From: Variovorax sp. TBS-050B
Lineage (GTDB): Bacteria > Pseudomonadota > Gammaproteobacteria > Burkholderiales > Burkholderiaceae_C
Length of the DNA: 64,000 nt
Assembly: GCF_029893635.1 (NCBI RefSeq)
Contig: NZ_JARXYR010000002.1
Location: 1,215,001-1,279,000 of the forward strand
Direction: 5' to 3'
The notes below the pieces were generated by a model, which had not been told where the DNA came from, did not search any database, and saw nothing but the letters and a program-made list of their open reading frames with translations. How positions within the stretch are numbered: position 1 is the first letter of the stretch; the number at the start of each line of letters is the position of its first letter. Below are positions 54,801 to 63,085 of this stretch, in pieces. The position numbers and the translations under genes are program-made.

Positions 54801-55468
54801 GCGATCGCCCGGACGACGCCGCCGCCGAGGCGGGCGAGGCCGACGCCCCTGCCACGCGCGGCCGTTCGCGCAAGTACACGCAGGTGCTCGGCCTCATCCA
54901 CCAGGCGGCGATCGAGGTGTTCGCGAGCGAAGGGCTCGCGGGCGCGTCGACCCAGGCGATCGCCGACAGGGCCGGCCTCTCGAAGGCGCAGCTGCACTAC
55001 TACATCGAGAGCAAGGAAGCGCTCTACCGCCAGATCCTGCAGGACATCCTCAACGACTGGATCGTGGTGTTCGGCTTCGCCGACGAGGCCTTCGGCCCGC
55101 GCAAGGTGCTCGGCGACCTGATCCGCCGCAAGATGGTGTTCTCGTTCGAGCATCCGCTGCGCTCGCGCATCTTCACGGCCGAGATGATGCGCGGCGCGCC
55201 GGTGCTCAACGGCATGATGGACACGAGCAAGCAGCGCACCGACCAGGCCGCGGCCGTGATCCGCAACTGGATGAACCAGGGCCTGATGGACGAGGCCGAC
55301 CCGATGCTGGTGCTGTTCCACATCTGGGCCGTGACGCAGTTCTACGCCGACCATGCGACCCAGGCCGCGTACTTCCGCGACGTGGCGCAACAGGGCGACG
55401 ACAAGGACCGGCGCTACCTGATCGAGCAGGTGACCGGGTTCCTGCTCAAGGGCGCCGGCGTCAAATAG
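54797..55468 (+). CDS. TetR-family regulator, RutR-like
   Basis: 223 residues from GTG 54797. The N-terminal HTH (about 25-75, Q-A-I-A-D-R-A-G-L-S-K-A-Q-L-H-Y-Y-I-E-S-K-E) is followed by a C-terminal domain with F-T-A-E-M-M-R-G-A-P and W-A-V-T-Q-F-Y-A-D-H-A-T-Q. The latter closely resembles RutR, the uracil/thymine-responsive regulator. That hints at a pyrimidine-like effector. Ends tail to tail with ridA, overlapping 8 bp. Confidence 0.87.
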   Translation: MSDRPDDAAAEAGEADAPATRGRSRKYTQVLGLIHQAAIEVFASEGLAGASTQAIADRAGLSKAQLHYYIESKEALYRQILQDILNDWIVVFGFADEAFGPRKVLGDLIRRKMVFSFEHPLRSRIFTAEMMRGAPVLNGMMDTSKQRTDQAAAVIRNWMNQGLMDEADPMLVLFHIWAVTQFYADHATQAAYFRDVAQQGDDKDRRYLIEQVTGFLLKGAGVK

Positions 55469-55937
55469 GCTGGGCGCGGACCTGCTGCGGCAGGTACATG
55501 GTGGCTTCGACTTCCACCAGCACCTCGTCGCCCGGCAGGAAGCGCGACACCTCCACCACCGTGCTCACCGGCGGCTCGCCCGGGTAGAACAGACCGCGCA
55601 CGCGGTTGTAGAAGGCGTAGTGCGGCAGGTGGCGGAAGTACTGCACCAGCTTGACCACGTCTTCCATCGTGCCGCCGTGCTCGGCCGCGATCTCGCGGAT
55701 GCGTTCGAGCACGAACCAGCTCTGCGCGACGATCGGCGCCTCGAAGACGTCGACCGACATCTGGCCCGTGGCATAACCCAGGCCCTGCAGCGCGGTGCGC
55801 GCCTGTTCCGGGATCGCGTCGTAGCCCGCGACCGCGCGCCGCGTGGCGGGATCGACCGCGACCACGCCGCTCAGGAAGACGAAGTCGCCGACGCGCTTGG
55901 CGGCGGCGTAGTTGGCCATTGGCCTGCCCATGCTCAT
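55461..55937 (-). CDS. RidA/YjgF-family protein
   Basis: 158 residues with the RidA core: F-V-F-L-S-G-V-V-A near residue 20, the trimer-interface G-x-x-M-E-D-V-V-K-L segment, and a P-P-V-S-T-V-V-E-V-S strand. The usual catalytic Arg position falls in a non-standard context, so deaminase activity is not certain. The ATG at 55937 has CTGGAG 8 bp upstream and overlaps the amidohydrolase stop (ATGA). Last gene of the minus-strand run. Confidence 0.83.
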   Translation of the reverse strand: MSMGRPMANYAAAKRVGDFVFLSGVVAVDPATRRAVAGYDAIPEQARTALQGLGYATGQMSVDVFEAPIVAQSWFVLERIREIAAEHGGTMEDVVKLVQYFRHLPHYAFYNRVRGLFYPGEPPVSTVVEVSRFLPGDEVLVEVEATMYLPQQVRAQPI

Positions 55938-57133
55938 GGTGTTTGCTCCAGGATGCGGCCGGCGCGGATCACGGTGCGTTCGCGCCCGCGCGGCCCGATG
56001 AGTTCGTGTTCGCCCGTGGCCGCGAGCAGCACCAGGTCGGCCGGACAGCCCGGCGCGATGCGCCCGTCCCACCCGAGCCCGAGTGCGCGCGCGGGCGCGA
56101 CGGTGATCGCGTCGAGCCAGTCCTCGGCCGGCGCGAGGTGCGCCATCTGCACGCCGAGGCCGAAGGTTTCCAGAAGGTCGTAGCTGCCATAGGGGTAGAA
56201 GGCGTCCTGCACGTTGTCGGTGGCCAGGCTCGCACGCAAGCCCCGTGCCGCCGCCTCGCGGATGCGCGTGATGCCGCGCGGCACCGGCGTGCGGTCCCAG
56301 GCGCCCTGCAGGTAGAGGTTGGTGGTCGGCAGCGCGACGATGTGGATGCCGGCGCCCGCGCACAGCGCGAGCGTCTCCTGCGCCACCGCGTCGTCCTGCA
56401 TCGCGAGCGAGCAGCAGTGGCCGCAGACCACGCCGCGGCGGAACTCGCGCGCCCGCATCAGCTGCGCGATGCTGCGCAGGCCGCTGGCGTCGGCGTCGAG
56501 GCCTTCGTCGACGTGGAAGTCGAGCCCGAGTCCGTGCGTCTCGGCCAGGTCGAACACGCGGCCGAGCTTGTGCAGCAGCCCCTCGTTGCGGTAGACGAAG
56601 GCGCCGAGCGTGCCGCCCGCGCGCTTCACCTGCCGGGCAATGCGCTCGCCGGCTTCGAGGTCGGCGAACAGATCGAGCGGCGTGAGCGAGACGAACTGCA
56701 ATTCGATGCGGTCGCGCCATTCGCTGCGCAGGGCCTCGAACACCGCCAGGGCGGCGGGTGCATCGGCCTGCACCCAGTCGATGTGCGTGCGCAGTGCGCG
56801 CGTGCCCGAACGCCAGGCGTCGTGCAGCGCACGCTCCATGCGCGCGCGCAGCCCGTCGCCGGTCCAGCCCGCGCGGTGCCGGTCCATGCGCGCGATGGCC
56901 GCGAACAGGTCGCCCTCGGCCGCGCCGACGTCCTGCACGGTGTAGTTCTTGTCGATGTGCGCATGCGCCTCGACCAGCGCGCTCAGGAGCGTGCCGCGCG
57001 GATGCGCCTGCGAAGCGCTCGGCACGATGGCCGCGACGCGGTCGCCGGCCAGCGTCAGGTCGAAGAGCTGCGCCTGCTCGTCCGCCCCGAAGCCACGCAG
57101 CCGCGGCGGGATGCGCAGCGATTCGAGCTTCAT
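55934..57133 (-). CDS. Cytosine-deaminase-like amidohydrolase
   Basis: 399 residues. Metal-binding features of the CodA-like group: A-H57-A-H59-I-D-K, F-H-V-D-E-G, G-H-C, and T-D-N-V-Q-D near the C-terminus. It deaminates or hydrolyses a ring amine/amide; the exact substrate is unknown. Linked by ATGA overlaps to ridA downstream and otnI upstream, so it belongs to the same transcript as the tetronate genes. Confidence 0.85.
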   Translation of the reverse strand: MKLESLRIPPRLRGFGADEQAQLFDLTLAGDRVAAIVPSASQAHPRGTLLSALVEAHAHIDKNYTVQDVGAAEGDLFAAIARMDRHRAGWTGDGLRARMERALHDAWRSGTRALRTHIDWVQADAPAALAVFEALRSEWRDRIELQFVSLTPLDLFADLEAGERIARQVKRAGGTLGAFVYRNEGLLHKLGRVFDLAETHGLGLDFHVDEGLDADASGLRSIAQLMRAREFRRGVVCGHCCSLAMQDDAVAQETLALCAGAGIHIVALPTTNLYLQGAWDRTPVPRGITRIREAAARGLRASLATDNVQDAFYPYGSYDLLETFGLGVQMAHLAPAEDWLDAITVAPARALGLGWDGRIAPGCPADLVLLAATGEHELIGPRGRERTVIRAGRILEQTP

Positions 57134-57966
57134 GCCCGCTGCTGTTGTTGCTGCTGCTGCAGGCGCGCGCGCAGCCAGCCGAGCCCGGCCGAAGTGCCGC
57201 CCGGCGCGCTGCCGCGGCTCGGCCGGTATTCGCAGCCCACCCAGCCCTGCCAGCCGCTCTGCGCGGCGAGTTCGTCGATCAGGTCGAACAGGTAGCCGTA
57301 GTTCTGCTCGCCGATGTCGGGCTCGTGGCGCTCGGGCACGCCCGCGATCTGGAGGTGGCCCACGCGCCCCGTCGGCAGGTACTTGCGCAGCTTCATCGCC
57401 ACGTCGCCCTCGACGATCTGGCAGTGGTAGAGGTCCATCTGCACCTTGAGGTTGGACGCGCCGACGAGGTCGAGGATCTCGTGCGCATGGTCCTGGCGGT
57501 TGAGGAAGAAGCGCGGAATGTCGCGCGTGTTGATCGGCTCGATCAGCAGGTCGCGCCCGGCCTTGGCCGCTTCGGCGGCCGCCCAGCGCAGGTTGTCGAC
57601 GTACACCGGCTGCACCGCCTCGCGCTCCAGGCCTTCGGGCACCAGGCCGGCCATCACGTGGATGCGCGGGCAGTCGAGCGCCACCGCATAGTCGATGGCT
57701 TTCGCGATGCCTTCGCGGAACTCGGCGTCGCGCCCGGGCAGGCAGGCGAGGCCGCGCTCGCCGCGGTCCCAGTCGCCGGGCGGGCCGTTGAACAGCACCT
57801 GGCGCAGGCCGTGGGCTTCGAGCCGGGCGGCGAGTTCGCGGCGTTCGTAGGGGTAGGGGAAGAGGTATTCGACCGCCTGGAAGCCGTCCTTCGCGGCAGC
57901 TTCGAAGCGGTCGAGGAAATCGAGCTCCGGATAGAGCATCGAGAGGTTGGCGGCGAATTGGGGCAT
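57130..57966 (-). CDS. otnI: 2-oxo-tetronate isomerase (hydroxypyruvate isomerase family)
   Basis: 278 residues, TIM-barrel of the Hyi/OtnI family: F-A-A-N-L-S-M-L at the start, [23 protein letters not shown] near the end. In company with otnC, otnK and ltnD the OtnI role (2-oxo-tetronate to 3-oxo-tetronate) is favoured over Hyi. The tail carries seven consecutive Gln (CAG/CAA codons) just before the stop, where it overlaps the amidohydrolase start. Confidence 0.85.
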   Translation of the reverse strand: MPQFAANLSMLYPELDFLDRFEAAAKDGFQAVEYLFPYPYERRELAARLEAHGLRQVLFNGPPGDWDRGERGLACLPGRDAEFREGIAKAIDYAVALDCPRIHVMAGLVPEGLEREAVQPVYVDNLRWAAAEAAKAGRDLLIEPINTRDIPRFFLNRQDHAHEILDLVGASNLKVQMDLYHCQIVEGDVAMKLRKYLPTGRVGHLQIAGVPERHEPDIGEQNYGYLFDLIDELAAQSGWQGWVGCEYRPSRGSAPGGTSAGLGWLRARLQQQQQQQRA

Positions 57967-57981
57967 GGCTTGTTTTTACTC

Positions 57982-58647
57982 CTACCAGCGCGCACCGAAG
58001 GTGCGGCGCAGTTCTTCGATCTGTGCGTCCGCGAGCGGCGCCGGGCGGGCGGCGCCGGCGAGCATCTGCAGCCTGGCGGTCTCTTCGAGCTCCTCGAGCA
58101 CGGCCATGGCCGAGGCGGGGCTGTCGTGCCAGACGTTGGGGCCGAGACGTTCGAGCATCACGGCGCGGATCGGCGTGCCCGCCGCGCCGTGGCGTTCGAT
58201 CGCCTGCGCCACCTGCTCCGCGGCTTCGGGCGCGCCCGGGCGATGGTAGGGGATGAGCGGCACGTGGCCGACCTTCATCACGAAGTACGGCGTGAGCGCG
58301 GGCAGCAGCTCGTCGCCCGGCGCCCCGAGGCTCAGCGCGACGCAGTGGGTGCTGTGGGTGTGGATCACGCAGGCGGTGGCGGCATCGAAGCGGCGCGCGG
58401 CCGCATAGATGCGGGTGTGCAGCGCGATGGTCTTGCTCGCGCGGTCGCCGCCGGTCTGCCGGCCATCCACATCGAGCCGCGCGAGGCGCGCCGGATCGAG
58501 GAAGCCGAGGCAGGCATCGGTGGGCGTGATGAGAAAGCCGTCGTCGAGCCGCACGCTGATGTTGCCGGCCGTGGCATGCACGTAGCCGCGCTCGAACAGG
58601 CTGCGGCCGACGCGGCAGATTTCTTCTCTGGCTTGGGTTTCTTTCAT
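57982..58647 (-). CDS. otnC: 3-oxo-tetronate 4-phosphate decarboxylase (class II aldolase family)
   Basis: 221 residues of the AraD/FucA fold: A-T-A-G-N-I-S-V-R, H-T-H-S-T-H-C (zinc His), and a late L-E-R-L-G-P-N-V-W. In the four-carbon acid sugar pathway this enzyme converts 3-oxo-tetronate 4-phosphate to DHAP and CO2. 15 bp before otnI. The start ATG at 58647 precedes E-T-Q-A-R-E-E; 222 bp containing a repeat separate it from otnK. Confidence 0.87.
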   Translation of the reverse strand: MKETQAREEICRVGRSLFERGYVHATAGNISVRLDDGFLITPTDACLGFLDPARLARLDVDGRQTGGDRASKTIALHTRIYAAARRFDAATACVIHTHSTHCVALSLGAPGDELLPALTPYFVMKVGHVPLIPYHRPGAPEAAEQVAQAIERHGAAGTPIRAVMLERLGPNVWHDSPASAMAVLEELEETARLQMLAGAARPAPLADAQIEELRRTFGARW

Positions 58648-58749
58648 GTCTCTTTTCAACGGCGTGAACGGAAGTTGGCGCTGTGGTTCAGGGCGCGTGC
58701 ACAGGCCACGCGGCTGGTGCGCGGCCGATCGCCAAGTGCACTGAACGAT

Positions 58750-58837
58750 AGCGCCGATGGGGTGCCCTGCGCAGCGAAATAAAGGAGGAGGCCGCAGGCC
58801 GGGGGACATTCGCGGAGCAGGGCACCCCATCGGCGCT
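58750..58837 (+). repeat. Structured repeat family 2, copy C
   Basis: 88 bp with perfect 21-bp terminal inverted repeats (58750-58770 and 58817-58837) around a core (58771-58816) nearly identical to copy B. It sits in the 222 bp gap between otnK and otnC, interrupting an otherwise tight operon. The rest of the gap (58648-58749, 58838-58869) shows no gene. Confidence 0.88.
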
Positions 58838-58869
58838 GTCGCGCCACGCAGGACGCACGCCCCCGCTTT

Positions 58870-60142
58870 TCATCCCAGCACCGCAAACGCCTTGGTGAAG
58901 AAATCGTCGCTCCCGAAGTTGCCCGACTTGAGCGCGATGTGCAGCCCCGATGCCGGCGCGGCCTCCGAGCGCGCGTGGCACCACGGCACGCCGGGGTCGA
59001 TCTGCGGGCCGATCTGCATCTGCGCGATGCCGAGCGCCTGCACGCAGGCGCCCGAGGTCTCGCCGCCGGCGACCACGAGCCGGCCCACGCCGCGCTCGAC
59101 CAGGCCGCGCGCGATCGCGGCGATGGTGCGCTCGACCATCGCGCCGGCCTCCTCGACGCCGAGGCGGCCCTGCACGGATTTCACGGCGCCGGCCTCGGCG
59201 GTGGAATAGACCAGCACCGGGCCCTCGTCGATCCGCGGCGCGGCCCAGGCCAGCGCCTCGGCCGCGACGTCGACGCCGGCCGCGATGCGCAGCGGGTCGA
59301 TGGCCATCGCCGCCCCGCCCTTCTGGATGAAGTCGAGCACCTGCCGGTTGGTGGCGAGCGAGCAGCTGCCCGAGACGATGGCCGTGCGGCCCTGCGCCTT
59401 CGGCAGCGCGCTGGCCTGCGACGACGGCGCCAGGCCGAAGTTGGCCGGCAGCCCGATCGCCACGCCGGAGCCCGCGGTGACGAGCGGCATCTGCGCGAGC
59501 GCCGGGCCCATGCGCAGCAGGTCGTCGTTCGACACCGCATCGACGATCGCGATCGACACGCCCTCGGCCCGGAGCTGCGCGATGCGCTCGGCGATCGCCG
59601 CCGCGCCGCGCGCCACCACCGCATGGTCGATCAGGCCGACCTTGCGCCGGCACTGCGCCTGCAGCACCCGCACCAGGTTGGGATCGGTCATCGGCGTGAG
59701 CGGATGGTTCTGCATGCCGCTCTCGTTGAGCAGCACCTCGCCCGCGAACAGGTAGCCCTTGAACACGGTGCGCTTGTTGTCGGGAAAGGCCGGCGTGGCG
59801 ATGGTGAAGTCGCTGCCGAGCGCGTCCATCAGCGCTTCGGTCACCGGGCCGATGTTGCCCTGCGGCGTGCTGTCGAAGGTGGAGCAGTACTTGAAGTAGA
59901 TCTGCCGTGCGCCCTGCGCCTGCAGCCAGTGCAGCGCCTCGAGCGACTGCGCCACCGCCTCGGCAGGCGCGATGGTGCGCGACTTGAGTGCGACCACGAC
60001 CCGCGTCGACCTCGCTGTCGAGTGGGCCGGCGGGCACGCCGATCGCCTGCACCACGCGCATGCCCGCGCGCACGAGGTTGTTGGCGAGGTCGGTGGCGCC
60101 GGTGAAATCGTCGGCGATGCAGCCGAGCAGGAGCTTTGCCAT
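58870..60142 (-). pseudogene. otnK: 3-oxo-tetronate kinase OtnK, apparent frameshift
   Basis: The N-terminus from ATG 60142 is canonical (M-A-K-L-L-L-G-C-I-A-D-D-F-T-G-A-T-D-L-A...), but after about 47 residues the frame runs into unrelated sequence. The rest of the protein (V-V-V-A-L-K-S-R-T-I-A-P onward, including G-S-C-S-L-A-T-N-R-Q and A-G-G-E-T-S-G-A) continues in another frame to 58870. Removing one G from the GGG on the coding strand (CCC at 60000-60002) joins the frames and gives a 423-residue protein of normal length. Either a real mutation or a sequencing error; otherwise all OtnK features are present. 3 bp after denD. Confidence 0.85.
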
Positions 60143-60145
60143 GGC

Positions 60146-61174
60146 TCAGTCCTTCGCGCCGTCGCCTGCCACCGCGAGCTTGACCGCCTGCGGGTTCTCG
60201 CGCACGTAGTCGCGCAGGATCGCGTCGAAGCTGGCATCGGCCTTCAGGCCCAGCGCCTCGGCGCGCGCGGCATGGATGCGGCTCGGCCAGCTCGTCACGA
60301 TCTTCGCGATGGCGGCATCGGGCGCCCAGTCGATCAAATCGGTGGCGGCGCGGCCGGCCACGCGCGCGAGCGCATCGGCCATCTCGCGCACGGTGGTGGT
60401 GAGCGCGGGCAGGTTGACCGCGGTGCGCGCTCCCCATTCGGCGGCGCTCGCGGTGGCCGCGCGCACGATGCCGGCGACGGTGTTGCCGGGCGAGGCGAGC
60501 GCCACCGCCGTCTCGGGTGCCACGGGGCAGCGCGCGCGCTCGCCCGCGAGCGGCTCGCGCAGCATGCCGCTCAGGAAGCTCGACGCCGCGCCGTTGGGCC
60601 GCCCCGGCCGCACCGACACCGTCATCAGCCGCACGTTGCGGCCCTGCACGAAGCCCTTGCGCGTGAAGTCGGCCACCAACTGCTCGCCGATGAATTTCTG
60701 GATGCCGTAGCTGTTCAGCGGCGTGGGCAGCGTGGTGTCCTCGATCACCGCGGGCAGCCGCTGCTCGGGCGAATCGCCGAACACCGCGACCGAGCTGGAG
60801 AACACGAACACCGGCGCATGGCCCGCGCGGCGGCAGGCTTCGAGCAGCGCGCGCGTGGTGTCGAGGTTGCTGCGCATGCCGAGGTCGAAGTCGGCCTCGC
60901 ACTCGCCGCTCACGGCGGCCGCGAGGTGGAACAGCGCGTGCGTGTCGGCGAGCGGCAATGCGCCGCCCGCGGCCTGCTCGTACAGGTCGCCCTGGACGAA
61001 CTGCACGCGGGCATCGGCCTGCAGGTCGGCCGGCGGCGGCACGCGGTCGGCCAGCACGATGCGTTCGATGGGCTGCGGCGCGGCGCCGGCGAGCGCCAGC
61101 GTGCCCTGCGAGAGCAGCGTGCGCGCGAGGCGCGCGCCGAGGAAGCCGCAGCCGCCGGTGATGAGGATGTTCAT
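60146..61174 (-). CDS. denD: D-erythronate dehydrogenase-like (NAD-dependent epimerase family)
   Basis: 342 residues of the extended SDR class: N-terminal G-G-C-G-F-L-G nucleotide loop, S-S-S-V-A-V-F-G, and Y-G-I-Q-K catalytic pair. DenD oxidises D-erythronate at C2, feeding otnI or otnK. Context (otnK, otnC, otnI, ltnD) favours DenD; a generic epimerase is the alternative. Confidence 0.8.
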   Translation of the reverse strand: MNILITGGCGFLGARLARTLLSQGTLALAGAAPQPIERIVLADRVPPPADLQADARVQFVQGDLYEQAAGGALPLADTHALFHLAAAVSGECEADFDLGMRSNLDTTRALLEACRRAGHAPVFVFSSSVAVFGDSPEQRLPAVIEDTTLPTPLNSYGIQKFIGEQLVADFTRKGFVQGRNVRLMTVSVRPGRPNGAASSFLSGMLREPLAGERARCPVAPETAVALASPGNTVAGIVRAATASAAEWGARTAVNLPALTTTVREMADALARVAGRAATDLIDWAPDAAIAKIVTSWPSRIHAARAEALGLKADASFDAILRDYVRENPQAVKLAVAGDGAKD

Positions 61175-61198
61175 GGTCGCTTGTCTTTCGGATTGGTT

Positions 61199-62095
61199 CT
61201 AGAGCGCGGGCAGGAAGCGCAGCAGCGCGTCGGCGACCGCGTCGGGCGCCTCGCGCTGCGGGAAGTGGCCCACGCCCTCGAGCAGCTCGCGGCGGTAAGG
61301 GCCGCCGAAGAAGCGTTCCTTGCCCGCCGAGGTGTCGGGATGATTGCAGAAATCGGCCGTGCCGTGCAGCACCAGCGTGGGCACCGACAGCACCGGCGCG
61401 GGGTTGAGCGCGGCATCGTCGGCCGCATAGTGCGGGTCGCCGGGCGCATGGCCCCAGCGATGGCGGTACGAATGCACCACCACGCGCGCCCAGTCGTCGC
61501 CCTCGAAGGCGGCGGCGGTGGCATCGAACTCGGCGGGTTCGTACCAGCCGGCCGGCGCCCAGGTGTCCCACATCATCCGCGTGAAGGCGGTGCGGTCGTC
61601 ATGCACGGTGCGTTCGCCGCGCGGCGTGGCCATGTACCAGTGGTACCAGTAGTTGCGCGCCTGCGCGAGCGGCATCGGCTGGTCGGGCGCGTTGGTGCCG
61701 TAGCCGACCGACAGCAGCGCGAGCGCGCTCGCCACGCCGGGCCGCAGCCCGCAGGCATTGGCCACGGCGCGCGCACCCCAGTCGTGGCCGACGAGCGCGG
61801 GCTGCCGCAGGCCGAGCGCATCGACGAAATCGAGCAGGTCGCGCCCCAGCGCCGAGAGCTGGCCGCTGCGCGGCGTATCGGCATGCAGGAAGGTCGTCGG
61901 CGCGAACCCGCGCAGGGCGGGCAGCAGCACGCGCCAGCCGGCCTCGGCGAGCCGCGCGGCCACGCCGTGCCAGCAGCGCGGGCTGTCTGGCCAGCCGTGC
62001 ACCAGCACCGCGGTGGCCGTGCCCGATGGGTTCCGTTCCTCGTAGCCGATGCGCAGCAGCGGCGTGTCGACGAACTTGAGCGTCCGCTCGCTCAC
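61199..62095 (-). CDS. Epoxide hydrolase-like alpha/beta hydrolase
   Basis: 298 residues from GTG 62095 (GTGA overlap with ltnD stop). Signature H-G-W-P-D oxyanion segment and nucleophile elbow G-H-D105-W-G-A with Asp in place of Ser, as in epoxide hydrolases and haloalkane dehalogenases; late G-V-G-H-F histidine. No signal peptide. Within a sugar-acid operon it might open a lactone or process the substrate precursor; this is inference. Confidence 0.8.
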   Translation of the reverse strand: MSERTLKFVDTPLLRIGYEERNPSGTATAVLVHGWPDSPRCWHGVAARLAEAGWRVLLPALRGFAPTTFLHADTPRSGQLSALGRDLLDFVDALGLRQPALVGHDWGARAVANACGLRPGVASALALLSVGYGTNAPDQPMPLAQARNYWYHWYMATPRGERTVHDDRTAFTRMMWDTWAPAGWYEPAEFDATAAAFEGDDWARVVVHSYRHRWGHAPGDPHYAADDAALNPAPVLSVPTLVLHGTADFCNHPDTSAGKERFFGGPYRRELLEGVGHFPQREAPDAVADALLRFLPAL

Positions 62096-63003
62096 GGCGC
62101 CTTCCCCTTCGGCGCCGGCACCTCGATGCCCGGGTAAATCTTGATGACGGCGCTGTCGTCCTCCCGCCCATGGCCCGCGGTCGAGGCCTGCATGAACATC
62201 TGGTGCGCGGTGGAGGCCAGGGGCAGCGGAAACTTGCTGGCGCGCGCCGTGTCGAGCACCAGCCCCAGGTCCTTCACGAAGATGTCGACCGCCGACAGCG
62301 GCGTGTAGTCGCCCGCGAGCACGTGCGCCATGCGGTTCTCGAACATCCAGCTGTTGCCCGCGCTGTGGGTGATGACCTCGTAGAGCGCGGCCGGGTCCAC
62401 GCCTTCGCGCAGGCCCAGCGCCATGGCCTCGGCCGCCACCGCGATGTGCACGCCGGCCAGCAGCTGGTTGATGATCTTCACCTTGCTGCCGGCGCCGGCC
62501 CTGTCGCCGAGGCGGTAGACCTTGGCGGCCATCGCATCGAGCACGGTGCCGGCGCGTTCGTAGGCGGCGGGGGTGCCCGCGGTCATCATCGTCATCTGGC
62601 CGCTCGCGGCCTTGGCGGCGCCGCCGGAGATCGGTGCGTCGAGGTACAGGATGCCGAGCTTTTCGAGGCGCGCCTCGAGCGCCACCGACCCGTCCGGATC
62701 GACGGTGGAGCACATCACGAACAGGCTGCCGGGCTTCATCGACGCTGCGCAGCCGGGCGTGGTGCCGTCGCCGAACAGCACCGCCTCGGTCTGCTGCGCA
62801 TTCACGACGACGGAGATCACGATGTCGCAGGCGGCGCCGAGCGCTTCGAGCGATGGGCTCGCCGTGCCGCCTTCGCGCGCGAAGGCTTCGGCCGCTTCGC
62901 GGCGCACGTCGAACACGTGGGGCGCATGGCCTGCGCGGCGCAGCGACTGCGCCATGCCGGCGCCCATGGCGCCGAGGCCGATCAATCCGATGGTGGGGGT
63001 CAT
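62092..63003 (-). CDS. ltnD: L-threonate dehydrogenase (beta-hydroxyacid dehydrogenase family)
   Basis: 303 residues: N-terminal I-G-L-I-G-L-G-A-M-G-A-G-M-A dinucleotide loop, D-A-P-I-S-G-G-A-A-K-A-x-S-G substrate loop, and G-S-K-V-K-I-I-N-Q with the catalytic Lys. It oxidises L-threonate at C2 to 2-oxo-tetronate, the OtnI substrate. First gene of the tetronate operon; preceded by a terminator-bearing gap. Confidence 0.87.
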   Translation of the reverse strand: MTPTIGLIGLGAMGAGMAQSLRRAGHAPHVFDVRREAAEAFAREGGTASPSLEALGAACDIVISVVVNAQQTEAVLFGDGTTPGCAASMKPGSLFVMCSTVDPDGSVALEARLEKLGILYLDAPISGGAAKAASGQMTMMTAGTPAAYERAGTVLDAMAAKVYRLGDRAGAGSKVKIINQLLAGVHIAVAAEAMALGLREGVDPAALYEVITHSAGNSWMFENRMAHVLAGDYTPLSAVDIFVKDLGLVLDTARASKFPLPLASTAHQMFMQASTAGHGREDDSAVIKIYPGIEVPAPKGKAP

Positions 63004-63029
63004 GAGGTCATCCGTGGAATGAAGTTCAG

Positions 63030-63066
63030 AAAAACAAAAAAACCGCGGCCGCCGCAGTGCCGCGGC
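63030..63066 (-). terminator. Rho-independent terminator between Bug receptor and ltnD
   Basis: On the minus strand: GC-rich stem CCGCGGC/GCCGCGG (63059-63065 with 63043-63049) followed by a T-rich run (63030-63042). It should stop transcripts from the binding-protein gene before ltnD, so ltnD likely has its own promoter or relies on read-through. Confidence 0.8.
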
Positions 63067-63085
63067 CGGATGCACAAGCGCGTGC

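Noticed and set aside
55461..55468. 8-bp tail-to-tail overlap of tetR and ridA as a regulatory antisense device
   Set aside because: Overlap of stops by a few bases is common in compact genomes and nothing else supports a special role.
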